Of a DNA stretch of 64,000 bases, positions 34,746 to 46,204 are shown in pieces (the stretch's first letter is position 1; each line of letters starts with the position of its first letter). The notes beneath the pieces were generated by a model. That model did no database searches. It was not told where the DNA came from and saw only the letters and a program-made list of their open reading frames with translations. The stretch is from Sequoia sempervirens (lineage: Eukaryota; Streptophyta; Pinopsida; Cupressales; Cupressaceae). The stretch covers positions 13,129,918 through 13,193,917 of the forward strand of contig VDFB02000001.1 of assembly GCA_007258455.2 (NCBI GenBank), read 5' to 3'. The translations under genes were made by a program, and so were the position numbers.

Positions 34746-37700
34746 TCAATGTGTCATCGTCTGGTCCATCCACCCAATCGACCTTGAACTCTGACTCCTC
34801 AAACTACTTTTCACTACATGAACAGTGACTTTCATTTGTCTAATGTCCTTGGTTGCCCAACGCAAGTCACTTCTGAGATCCACCGACCTATCCATGAGTG
34901 GTGATTCATCCATATCTCCCTCTGCTATCATTTCATTTTGTCGTTCTTCCCATGCATCCTTTATATCTCCCAAGGATTCAAGTCTTTGGTCTAGAGGAAA
35001 GGCTTTATCAATAAATCTTGAAATGAGTTCTTCAAATACACCCGTGTGCTCAAACATCTCACAAACATTCTTAAGCATAATTATCTTGTGCTCGATCAAA
35101 GTTTCTAACTTAAAAGAAGATATATGAATTTCCTTTGCAATATATCCAGAATCCTCCTCACCCAAAATTTGAGATTGTGCTAGCTCTTCCTCAGTCATTT
35201 TGTTAATTGCTCTAAGCTTTCCCAAGTATTCTTTGAGCTTTTCCTCTTCTTCCCACCATTTCTTCATGATTGCTTCTATGGTCTTGACTAATTTCAACCC
35301 CTTATAATAATACTTAAAACCTTCATCAAAGAACTTAATCATACTAGTTTTGAAGGTATTAAGCCAGTTGTCAAACCATGTGGCTTTCTTCTTCATTTCA
35401 GTCAAGCCATGTACTTCTTTTCTGCTCATGAGAACAAGAATCTCAGATGGTTCAGGCTATTCAGGTGTAGATGACATCAACTACTTAATCATATCAATAT
35501 TGAAGGTATTAAGCTAGTTGTCAGAACTTGAGCCTTAAGCTCATCTTTGGCTTGCTTGTCCTTGATTAGTCTAGACTTGGTAGTAGTAGCAACGATGTCC
35601 ATCAAATCAATCTACTGATTTCTAGTATGCTTTCTCGGATTAACAATACTTATCTAATAATATTTAAGGAGAAATTCTTTATCATCCTTATCAACAATTG
35701 GAGTAGCAATCTCAACTACTAAATCCCCTTCATGAGTTAACTTGGTCGAATGCACTACACGAGCCTTCTTTTTCCCCTTTACCTTTTCAATTGTTTCCTT
35801 CATGTCATCCCAAATCACTAGTTGGGCTTGTACTTGCTGCCTTTTCTCCATATACAACTTTAACCAAGTGGGTGTGGCTGGCTAAGTGGATATCTATTGA
35901 ATCTTCGGAGGTTGTGAAATGGAGGTGTAGAAGCAATTGTCCCAGTAGTCCTCTGAGAAGTGTTCTACAAACCTTCATGTTCCTTTTGCAACCTCTCCTA
36001 TTCAATTCTCTCATTTTTTACTCTAATTTCCTCTATCTTCCTCTTTTCCTCCTTCTTAGCAGCCTTTTCTTCATCTCTTAACCTTTGTTGCTCTAACTCT
36101 TTGGCTCTATTCTCTTCTTCTGCAACCTTCTCCTATGCAACTTTCCTCTCTAATTCAAGGGCCTCCTCCTCTGCCTTCTTACGTGCTTCAACTTCTTCTA
36201 ATTCCTGAGCTAATTCTTTAGCTTTTCTTTTTTGTTCTTCCTCTTCCTAGGTAGCTCATTCATCGACTAAATTCAGAGCACCCTCCATCAACTCTTATTG
36301 TTCCCTTTTTGTTAACACATCCTCTAGTTCCATTTCTGCACTATGTAAGCTTCCAACTTCAAATTCAACTCCTTCCTCTCCTGGTTCTTCTTCAACCCTT
36401 TTCAAATACTCCTCCCATTCATGTGCTTCTCTTTCTTGGGAAGGAGTTCTCTCAGAATCAGAAGAGATATCTTGAATGTTTACCTCAGACTGTCCTTCTC
36501 CGATGATTGGTGCTTCTGAAGTGGATGACATGGTAGAAGCATTTTCTTTAGTTTGTGGGGGAGCAACACCTTGTCCCTCCATAGAACTCTCCTCACTAGG
36601 GTAAACAATAGTTAAAGGTACAACAACAAAACCCAAAGTTACACTTGCAACAATTGCCTCATAGGTAAACTTTGCTTTATGTAAATCATCATCAAGTTTC
36701 TGCAATGAAATCTATTCTTCAGTCTGTGGAGGCTTTTCAATGGCCACCTCCACTATGGAAACACCCTTCTTTAGTCTTTTATACTACATGGTCTTTGCAG
36801 ATGAAGTGGGTTCACTACTGGGACCTCTTTTCTTTGTCACTCTACCCCTTGGTTGTTTTAACCAGAGCTCTATCCACTTCAAACTCCTATTTATCACTAC
36901 TCAGGACACTTTCCCAATCTTGGTCTCTTCTTTCTCTTCCTAATTGATAGGCGGTAGGGCCTATGTAGATACTTGATCAATATCATGTCGGGGATCAAGA
37001 GTGATCCCATCATTTGAAGTGTCATCAAGTATATCAGTTTTTATGTCAAAATCCCTCATTTGGGGAATTGTCAACCTCTCGTATCCTCTTTTCCTTACCT
37101 CAAACTAATCCTAGAGGTTTACCCAAAAATCCTCAAGAAGAGGAACATGATGAGTAAAGTGTGTGGGGTAAAGTGCATGCATCTTGTTCTTAGGATCAAA
37201 ATGCTTCCTAGAAGTATGCTATTGGAAATTTCAAGATTGAAATTCCTTGGTTATTGTCTTGGCCATGACTGATGAAGAACAAGAATAAAATCCTAATTGT
37301 AAGGGAAAAAAATGTGCCACAATCCCGTGTTGGGAAGAGAACTGCATTTACCTTTGCAGGTTGTCTAGAAATTCCATCAAAACCCACCTATTGGCACAAC
37401 ATTTTGGCAATTTAAATGGATGACCATCATAGCCAAATAACCTGAAATATGTTGACCTGGGGTATTGAATGTATCGATATCCCCATTCCTGAATGAATCC
37501 CATGGCTTCCTCGGACAATCTGAAACCTATGTCCCCTGTGAGCTAATTTATAATCACATATAAGAAAGCATCGTTTACCATTTTGAAATGCATCTCTGAT
37601 TCCTTGAACTCTAGCTGGTCATAGTGTTCCCAAACCTTCTTTTCATCTGGGCCCTCTTCCATTGACTCTGCAATGTTTAGTCCAGGAAATCTTCTAATCC

Positions 37701-38523
37701 TAGTTGCACAATATATAACATAAGAAGACATGTAGAATGTCTTGGTTTGAGCTACTTGGAGAAGCTGGGAATGAATATTATCTGAGATGATCTACCCCTA
37801 GTCCAAGTGTTGATTTCGATCAAGTATCAACTAGATGAATGGCAATATCCATAGTTCAAAGACACGAGAACTTTCTTTCTCAAATGCCCTGGCCAACAAT
37901 GTAATAATGTCTCCAATGTTCTCATAAAAGTCTGATCTCTTCGGGTTATCAGGCACTTTCTTTGCCGACTTCTTTTATTTATTCAACCATCGTTTGTTGA
38001 TGACTTGTTTATTCCCTTCCACATCTTTGTTCCATAGCTTGAGTGCCTTGGCCTTAGTCATCATCTTTACATCAGGGTAGGGAGGGGGGTCAAAGATAAG
38101 TCTAATCATGTTAGGAGTTAGATCAATAATCACATTGCCTTGGGCATCAATGCACTATCTCTGAGTGGGATTATATGTCTGTGTAGTCGTTAGGATGAAT
38201 TCAGGGCATTGTAAAGCAATGGGGAAGCAAGATACATGGGCTAGTCTTGATTCTGCAATTCTTTTTGCTCTTGGAGCAACATCCTCTGAAAATGTGTCCT
38301 TAAGGAACTGATCCAAATCCATATGTCCCACCAATGTGTCAATTATCTTTTAGACTTCAAAGTTGAATTTGGATGGGGTTGGATTCCCTTGATACTTGTA
38401 TTTCATTATGTAAGGGAGTTGTTCTGGCTTCAGTCTCTTGGCTCTAGCCTTCCTTGTTGATCCCTCAGATGTTCCCTCAACAGGCAATCCCTCAACAGGT
38501 ATCTCTTCCTTAGAGTCAAACAT
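34746..38523 (-). pseudogene. Additional sense ORF of copia A, unknown coiled-coil protein
   Basis: Starting at an ATG at 38523 (MFDSKEEIPVEGLPVEG), one minus-strand frame can be followed for about 2.6 kb to roughly 35880, interrupted only by scattered stops. It then continues through two frame changes (35857-35654 and 35429-34746). That is about 1,250 codons in total. The first third is globular-looking (segments KALKLWNKDVEGNKQVINKR, SDFYENIGDIITLLARAFEK). The middle is acidic and Ser/Thr-rich. About 36270-36000 is a long Glu/Lys/Arg coiled coil (EEEEQKRKAKELAQELEEVE). The end is again helical and charged (KKWWEEEEKLKEYLGKLRAI). No signal peptide or membrane segment was seen, which argues against an env-like protein. 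I do not recognise the family. Confidence 0.75.
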
Positions 38524-40935
38524 TAGTTAAATATCCTGCAATACTAACCATCATTAGATACACGAGGGAACATGTAAATAACATCACAATACAAGTTTTC
38601 ATAATAAATCAACTCCAAGTTAGAAAGAATCCAATTCAATCAGTTGATTGGATCATTCTTGGGCTTCAGGTTCAAAACATTATTAAAAACTTATTCATTT
38701 TCGTGCATAAATAGATTTTTGTAGGGAGTCGAGACTGGGTCATGACTAGGCACCAAACCCATGTTCAAGAAGTTCAGTATTGTTCCTTGGTCCAACTCTG
38801 TAGTATTCAAGAATCGAGGCCAAGTTCGAGGCATGGATCAGTACCAGGCATATGATAGAAAATAAGTTTAAGTATTGAATCAGAGTTTGCTCTTGTAACG
38901 TAGTTGGGAGTCAAGGTCGGGTCATCATTTAGAACCAAACCCATGTCAAAGAGGTTTAGTGCCATCTTAAAGCCTGATCTTGCAATGTTCAAGAATCAAG
39001 ACTGGGTCATGGGTTGTTATTAAACATTTGGATAATTGGCAGTGAGCAAGTCAGGTATCAACGCATGGTCTGACCCCACAATGTAGTTAGGAGTCGAGAC
39101 CGGGTCGTGATGTGCCACAAGACATATTGATTTTTGGACCTGATAAGATATCAGGTGTCGGGACTAGGCAATTGTTTGGAACCAGACCCATGATGCATTG
39201 TGGGAAGGCGACAAGTTCAAGTTTTGGTTCCAATTACACTTCAAGAATCGAGATCGGGGTATTGTTAGGTTCATATATCAATTGGTGAGGTAAAGGTTTG
39301 GTCTCAGAACAACTCCTAATTCTAATGGTAAATGTGGGGGTTGGGCATGGGACTATGGAAAACACTTAATCAAATGAATTTAACCAAACTCATGGTACCA
39401 GTCGATGCCCTAATCCTGCTAGCAATGCAAGGATTGGGCAAGTGAAATAATTGATATCCACGAGTATACAAACCTAAGTGTTAGCTTGATTCCTGACCCC
39501 GACAAGGATGCGGGATCGGGACATGTGAAAGTGATGGATAATTGAAGGCAATATTAAATATAACAATTTCCAAGCATATGTCTTCAGGACCGGGGTGTGT
39601 TATGGATCAAAACTTCTATTCAAATAGTCAGCAATTCAAAACTCAACAATTTCAAATAGTCTGACTACACGCAGGGCAAAACCCTAGAAAACTAGGGCAT
39701 AGAAAGATGGACAATCTTGTGACCAACAAACACGAAGACGACATCGAAAGACAAAGAACACACAATGAACCCAACATGGATTCGAATGTGAAGGAAAAGT
39801 GCACCAAACGGTGTAGATGAAAACACAGAGAAATAAAACAAAACCAAGTGGAGAAAACAAATGAAAGTGAGAAAAAAGAAAACAAACAAAACATGGGAAA
39901 CAACAAGCAACCAGATGAAAAAAAGAAACAAGAACAACTACCTTCAAATGCACCCAAGAATTTTGGTAGCACGTTGATGAAATTTTCATGAATTTCTAAA
40001 AACCCTAGCTCCTTCGTCACTCTCATTCTCATCTCCAAACTTCTCAATCGTAGAATGGACGAAAATTGAGGAGTGGTGAGATTTATACATGTTCGTGTGT
40101 GCGAGCAGTTATGGCATTAATTGTGGGTTGGTCGGGTCTCAAGGTTTGTGCACATTCATAAATACTAGGCGTGGGAAAGAAGGTAAGTGGAAGTCGGGGT
40201 CAAGACATGGGCCAAGACCGAACCCTCATTAGGTGCAAGGTTTAGTTGAACACCCGTGTCCCGGTCTCGATGAACAAACGAAACAACATGAGAACTAGGA
40301 TTGGGACCTCGAAGGGGAACGAGAATTTCCATAGTTCAAAGTCCAGCCACAATGTGAAGTCTGATCCCGTAAAAGAGCAAGACGAAAATTGGGATCAGGG
40401 CAAGGGAAAGAATCAAAACCTTGACGAGTTCAAAGTTTACGTCATGTTCCGAGACCCAAAAAGACAAAAACATGAAAATGAGTCAAACCCTGGGATTAGG
40501 TCAGAAACAGGATGAGAACTTGAAAATTTCTTGGTTCCATTTCCGGCCTGAAATCCGACGTCAACAAGAAAAACACACAAGGTAGAGGAAACCAGGACTG
40601 GGACACAGATTGAAACTAGCACCTCGCAAAAAAGGGAACAAGTGTTGGTGCCAATACATGACCCGAACCCAAAAACAAACGCAAAAAAAGAACAAGGCAC
40701 AAGATAGGGTCAAGAGTAGGGCACAAACACGAACTTAAACCTTTCGAAAAGGAACAAGTGCATGTTCCTGCCCACAACTAGAGCCCCCAGAATAAAAGAA
40801 CGAAGGACTTCAGAGGAAAAAGAACACCTCCTAAGACCCAAGCAAGAACACAAAGGACAAACAAACACAAGGGGGGCCCATTTTGACCAAAACAAAATGG
40901 GGTGGTTATGCAAGGCATAACACTCCCCCTTAGGA
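38524..40935 (-). repeat. Spacer of copia A with diverged GAGTCGAGACCGGGTC repeats
   Basis: Between pol and the additional ORF. From 38720 to 39260 a theme like GGAGTCGAGACTGGGTCATG followed by ACCAAACCCATG recurs about six times at 60-200 base spacing (38728, 38910, 38994, 39090, 39157, 39244). Related GGGATCGGGAC pieces continue to about 40530. No convincing coding frame was seen, although the minus strand is Phe/Leu/Cys-open at 39650-40050. At 40922-40933 a TAAGGGGGAG tract is followed by TGTTATGCC, which looks like another polypurine tract and LTR start. Confidence 0.6.
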
Positions 40936-41743
40936 GTACACTCATACTGCAACAATGAAAACCTTTTCTACTCCCTCTGCAGAGTAGAACCATTTATCAG
41001 TCTGGATAAATAAAGAATCTTTGAATTCACTAGACTGATGCACTTTCATGTGCACTTAGTTCAGAGGGCCAATGACCCCTAACCTCTCCCTAAGATGCTC
41101 AAAAGTATCATTTGGAAGAGGCTTAGTAAATATGTTTGCAATTTGTTCCTTTGTTGTCACATACTCCAATCTGACTTAATTCTCCAACACTTTTTCTCTC
41201 AAGAAATTATATTTGATAGATATGTGTTTTGCTCTTGAATGCATAATTGGGTTCTTTGAAATGTTTATTGCACTTGTGTTGTCATAGAAAATAGAAATAG
41301 GCTTGTCACATATCACTCCAATGTCTTTCAGAGTTTGCTTCATCTACAAAACCTATGTGCAACAGAATACTGCAACAATATATTCTGCCTCTGCAGTGGA
41401 TAAAGAAACCAAGTCTTGCGTTTTACTCAACCATGAAATTAATCTTCCGCCAAGAAAGAAAGCACCACCACTGGTACTCTTTCGGTCATCTACACATCTA
41501 GTCCAATCAACATCGGTATAAGCACTCAGGGTGAAATCATCACTCTTAGGACACCATAATCCATAATCTGGTGTACCTTTAAGATATCTAAATATCCTCT
41601 TTACAATTGTAACATGTGCTTCTTTAGGATTTGTTTGGAATCTGGCAACTAAACATACTGCATGCATAATATCCAATCTAGTAGCAGTAAGATACAACAG
41701 TCCGCTAATCATATATCTGTATTTCCTATGATCAGTCTTAGCA
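40936..41743 (-). pseudogene. pol: Copia A RNase H and end of pol
   Basis: Continues RT after the inserted TIR element. From 41712 it reads SGLLYLTATRLDIMHAVCL, RYLKGTPDYGLW, AYTDVDW, DDRKSTSGGAFFLG and SLSTAEAEYI. Further on come AKHISIKYNFLREKV and ANIFTKPLPNDTFEHLR, the usual copia pol ending, near 41060. The STSGG..FLG..LISW.SK.Q wording is close to Sireviruses as I remember them. A few stops and a frame change near 41353 break it. RNase H removes template RNA during reverse transcription. Confidence 0.9.
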
Positions 41744-42729
41744 GGGTGAAATCACAATACTGTGTTTCATTTTTGGGATGTGTTGATTTTTTCCTGAAAT
41801 CACTATTTTTAGAAAAACAAATGATTTAAGTCTTGAGAGGCTCCATATAAAGGGTTTTAATTAAAGAGGGATATATATGACCCCCTTAGATCAAACCCCC
41901 TTGGATAGAAGGCCTCTAGTATTAAATCATACCCACAATGGAGTCTCCTTTGCACCTATCAAAATGCTAGGAAAAACCCACATTTTCTTTACCATTTGAG
42001 GGATTAAATAACACATTTAAAAATTATATTTTGCAAGATTGGAGCCCTCAAAATGAGCTTTCCAAAAAGTATAGGTTTGATATATTTTCATTTTATCATG
42101 TATTTAATTTTTAATTTTTACTAAACATAGGTATTTCTCTAAACATCAAGCTCTTTGTTGTGCAGAGGTGGAAAAATAGTAAACCATTGTACAATTTTTT
42201 TTAAAAATACCCATTCCCTAGGTATGATGTCCTTGTTTGACCCAAAAAAGAAAAATTGGATTTCAATAGACATGCAAAAAGTTAGGTTGTACGACACACA
42301 CATATATCCAAATTATAGTTATAGTGACTTCAAAAATTAATTTAAAAAAAATGCAACAAAAAATTATGAAAAAATAACCTTTCCCTAGATATTGATTTTG
42401 AGAATCTATACTTCAAAAATTAGAATTTAATCCTTTATAGAAAAAAAGTTATGTTGTATGACACAAATGTTATTTTTTGAAAATGTTGTATTTTATCTAA
42501 AACTAGTTATTAAAGGAAATGTTGAAAGATTCATGATTTATTTCAAAAAATTTGAAAAACAAAATATTTAGAATCTACACACAAATTGCCACAAATCACT
42601 AGTTCACGTCATCTTCAAATTCTTAATGGTTTAGCTACTATAGGTCTCAGAAGATGAAGATTCAGTTAAAAATGTTGATGTAAATGTTCATCTTGGGAAA
42701 AAAGTGAGACACGTTATTGTGATTTCACC
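41744..42729. mobile_element. 986-bp TIR element in copia A pol, TSD TAGCA
   Basis: Begins GGGTGAAATCACAATA and ends TATTGTGATTTCACC. The inverted ends match perfectly for 15 bases, then imperfectly to about 30. TAGCA flanks both sides (41739-41743 and 42730-42734). The surrounding pol reading frame is continuous if the element and one TSD copy are ignored. No transposase is encoded and the interior is AT-rich. The superfamily is unknown: a 5-bp TSD with GGGTGAAATC ends fits no class I can name with confidence. Confidence 0.9.
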
Positions 42730-43660
42730 TAGCAAATTCATCATCTTTGCTCAGTTTACATTCGGTTATCATAGGAGTACAAACCAATTTGGAATCATCC
42801 ATCCCAAACTTCTTCAACAACTCTATTACATACTTAGATTGTGAAATGAATATCCCTTTATTAGTTTGATTCACTTGTAGACCAAGGAAGAAATTCAATT
42901 CACCAATCATAGACATCTCAAATTCTTTCTACATATCTTCAACAAAATTTTTACACATGCCTTCATTTCCACCAAAAATGATATCATCAACATATACAAC
43001 TACTATCAACATTTTGTTACCTTGCACTTTGAAGTAAAGATTGTTGTCACTAGAACCTTTGTTGAATCCTTGCTTTTTCAGGTATCTGTCCAATCTTGCA
43101 TACCAAGCTTTGGGAGCTTGCTTCAGTCCATACAACACCTTTTTCAACTTACAAACCATGTTCGGTTTGTTAGATAACTGAAACCCTTCAGGTTGTTCCA
43201 TGTACACTTCTTCCTCCAATTCGCCATTCAAAAATGTTGACTTAACATCTATTTGATACACTTTGAAGTCCTTGTGGGTAGAAAATGTCAAAAAAATCTT
43301 AATAGCTTCCATTGTAGCCATAGGGGAAAATGTCTCTTCAAAATCTATAGCTTCAACTTGTGAGTATCCCTTGCATACAAGTCTTGCCTTATTCCTTACA
43401 ACTTCTCCACTTTCATTTAGCTTATTCCAAAACACCCATTTCGAGCCAATCACATTTTTACTCATAGGCCTAGGGACTAGTTCCCATGTTTGATTCTTTT
43501 CTATCTGCTGCAACTCTTCTTTCATAGCTTTCATCCAACTCTCATCTTCACATGCTTCACTTATAGATTTAGGTTCAATTTTAGAAAGTAGACACAAATT
43601 TACCTTAGCTGCTACTTTACTTATTGTCTTCACACCTTCACTTTTATTTCCAATTATTTG
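42730..43660 (-). pseudogene. pol: Copia A reverse transcriptase
   Basis: From about 43633: [52 protein letters not shown], then [42 protein letters not shown] and the intact catalytic box YVDDIIFGG. After one in-frame stop near 42926 it goes on with ELNFFLGLQVNQTNKGIFIS. These are the ordered copia RT_2 blocks. It is separated from RNase H by the TIR element. With only one or two stops this is the best-kept gene of the element. Confidence 0.95.
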
Positions 43661-43856
43661 TTCCTCCGGATGATTCTTCTATACATACTTAGGAGTCTTA
43701 ACAATAGATTCTGACTCATTCTCCTTTGCTTCTTCTTCCATTTGTTCTTCTTTCTCTTCTTCTTCCTTCTCCTTATTCTCCTCGAGTACATGTCCATAGA
43801 TAGGATCATCAAGTTCAACTTCGCTTATCTCAATATGTCTGTGTCTTCATCAACTT
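43661..43856 (-). other. Integrase-RT linker of copia A
   Basis: Short Lys/Glu-rich linker (minus strand, GAAGAAGAG runs) between integrase and RT. A frame change lies here or just upstream. Confidence 0.6.
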
Positions 43857-44732
43857 TCACATTAGCACTTTCAACAATCTTTTCAATCTTTTATTAAAGC
43901 ATCTATATGCTTTGCTAGTAGTAGAGTATCCAAGAAAGATTCCTTCATCACATCTAGCATCAAAATTTCCAAGATTTTCATCATCTCTTTGAATATAACA
44001 TATGCTTCCAAATACCTTGAAATACTTTACAATAGGAGACTTACCAGTCCATAACTCAAAAGGAGTCTTTGTGTTGTTGTATCTGATCTGAACTCTATTA
44101 ATAACATAAACAAAAATGTGTATCGCCTCTCTCCAATATACATCTAATATATTTGATTCTTTCATCATGGTTCTAGTAGCTTCTTGTACTATCCTATTTT
44201 TCCTTTCAACTACTCCATTTTTTTGAGGGGTTCTTGGAGTAGAAAACTGTCTTTTTATGCCATGTTGTTCACATAATGCATTAAATTCACCATAAGTGAA
44301 TTCTCCATCTCTATTAGATCTCAAACACTTGATTTTCAAATTTACTTCATTTTCCACTCTTGCTTTGAATACCTTAAACCTATCTAGAGCCCGAGTCTTT
44401 TCTCTAAGAAAAGTAACCCATGTCATTCGAGTATAATCATCAATAAGAAGCATGAAATACCTGTCACCATTCAGGCTTCTAGTTCTAGTCGGACCACAAA
44501 GATCAGTATGAACTGGCTCCAATATTCTGGTAGTAGAGTGCTCTTTTCCCTTAAAGTTGCATCTTGTTTGTTTCCTCAATTAACAACTTCTACAAATATC
44601 ATTAGCAGGTCTTGTTATTCCGAGCAACCCTTGAACAATCTCCTTTGAACTAATTTTGACCAGGTTATCAAAATTTACATGTCCCATTTTCCAGTGCCAT
44701 AACCAACTTTCACTGATTTGAGATACAAGACA
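43857..44732 (-). pseudogene. pol: Copia A integrase
   Basis: An N-terminal zinc-binding region (HWKMGHVNFDNL ... CRSC) near 44690-44590 is followed, after a stop, by the catalytic core. VHTDLCGP holds the first Asp. RSNRDGEF replaces the usual RSDxGGEF, so the second catalytic Asp is Asn. KNGVVERKNR holds the Glu. ARCDEGIFLGYSTTSKAYR is the usual copia core end. Integrase would insert the DNA copy into the genome. The lost Asp alone should abolish activity. Confidence 0.93.
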
Positions 44733-45365
44733 TTAACCATTGACTCGCTTAAGTTGATAGATGTTTCCATGAGTTCTTCTTCCAACAACAACCATATCTC
44801 CATTTCCGGATCCTTTTATGATTTCATAGGTATTATTCTGAAACACAAGTTTAAAACTATTGCTACACATCTGATCAACACTCGGAAGGTTATGCCTCAA
44901 ACCCTTCACATAATATACATCATTAGTACTGTGCACTCCATCAAAACTAATTGAACCCTTCCCACAAATCTTAGCTCCTGAATCATCACCAAACATAACT
45001 AAAGCACCATCATATTTCTCAAGTTTAGTGAACTTACTCTTATCTTTGGTCATGTGATTAGAACATCCACTATCAATCACCCAGTAGTCTTCATCCTGTC
45101 TTGCATGAAAAGTGGTAACCAAAGTACCTTCCATCTTATTCCTCTTATTCTCTGGAGCCTTCTTGCTTACACATTTTCCAAGGTTAGTGGATACAAATTT
45201 ACTTTCCAAAGCTAAGAATAATCATTCACTATCATCAACCTCATCCTTAGATTCATCATCAGAAATTCCTGCCTTCTTTAACATAGTACTTCTTATATTT
45301 TTTATCCTTTCTATCCTTATCCTTATAATCCGTGTTCTTATAATGTACAACTCTATTCAGACATC
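44733..45365 (-). pseudogene. pol: Copia A protease and pre-integrase region
   Basis: DYWVIDSGCSNHMTKDKSKF near 45100 carries the aspartic protease active site DSG in the standard copia context (W.(I/L)DSG.(S/T).HM). It is followed by VMFGDDSGAKICGKGSI and VYYVKGLRHNLPSVDQMCSN, the usual blocks before integrase. The frame is shared with the integrase (45209 down), with stops between. Protease would process the polyprotein. Confidence 0.92.
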
Positions 45366-46147
45366 TTGAGGCATAATGGCCAATATTACCACAACTGAAA
45401 CATTTAAAGGGAAAAATACCTTTATACTTATATGGTACCTTTCTTCAACTTCTTGGTGAAGTTTTCTTCCAACTTATCATTACCATCACTATCCGGTTCG
45501 TCTTCAATCTTCATTGCCTTAAATGTCATTTATGTCTTTTCTTCTATCCTGTCTTTCTAAAATTTTCTCATCTCAAATGCTTGCAAGGTGCCGAACAATT
45601 GTTCTAAAGTGTACTTCTTAGGATCATACATTTCTTCAATAATTGAGATCTTATCGTTGTAGCAATCCGGTAGAGTGATCAGGATCTTCTCAATTATATC
45701 TTCAGTTGATAGTTTTCCTCCTTGATTTATAACTTCATTTGCAGTTAGTTCAACCCTCTGAAAGAAGCTTGTAAATTCTTCACCTTCTTCCATTTTCAGA
45801 TTTACAAATCTATGCTTTGTCACCAACTTCTTTGTCAATTTCACTCTTTCATTTCCTTCATACATGTCTTCCAACTTCTTCTGGACTTCATATGCAATTT
45901 ACAAAGAAAGAACCTTAGCTCGCTCATTTTTAGACAAGCCATTGCAAATAGCATACTTTTCCTTCTCATTTTCTTCATAAGCAGAAATCTCATCTGAAGT
46001 AGTAAGACCACTAGACGGGGGTGTATACATTGTCTCAACATCCTTCCAGGTCTTGAAACCAAGAGAGATAATCTATCCTTTCATTTGTCCCTTCCAATAA
46101 TTGTAGTTAGTTCCATTGAACATAGGGATCACCAACTTATGCGCCAT
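45366..46147 (-). pseudogene. gag: Copia A gag with CCHC zinc knuckle
   Basis: ATG at 46147, 44 bases past the primer-binding site, is the natural start. The N-terminal part reads MAHKLVIPMFNGTNYNYWKG (DUF4219-like). The body has EGEEFTSFFQRVELTANEVI and ILITLPDCYNDKISIIEEMY (UBN2 family). A perfect CCHC knuckle, CFSCGNIGHYASRC, lies near 45405-45364. There are two in-frame stops in the first 100 codons and a frame change before the knuckle. Gag forms the particle and binds RNA. Confidence 0.92.
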
Positions 46148-46190
46148 CAAATCTTCCTTAAGTGGTCAAGCTCTACACCAAGGAACCAAC

Positions 46191-46202
46191 GCTCTGATAC
46201 CA
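46191..46202 (-). promoter_or_regulatory. tRNA-iMet primer-binding site of copia A
   Basis: Minus strand TGGTATCAGAGC, two bases after the LTR end. Perfect match to the standard copia site. Confidence 0.95.
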
Positions 46203-46204
46203 AT

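Noticed and set aside
35791..36208. Plus-strand open frames rich in Ser, Phe and Leu
   Set aside because: They are antisense shadows of the Glu/Lys coiled-coil region of the additional ORF, whose minus-strand frame is much longer and better composed.
34746..38523. Reading the stops in the additional ORF as a signature of methyl-C deamination
   Set aside because: Every stop codon is one C-to-T change from a sense codon (CAA, CAG, CGA), so the observation is uninformative without an alignment.
34746..38523. Calling the additional ORF an envelope-like gene
   Set aside because: Position fits, but I see no signal peptide, transmembrane segment or fusion-peptide-like stretch.
39652..40047. Phe/Cys/Leu-rich minus-strand frame resembling membrane segments
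   Set aside because: Composition reflects an A-rich + strand; two more frames over the same bases are equally open and none has a domain.
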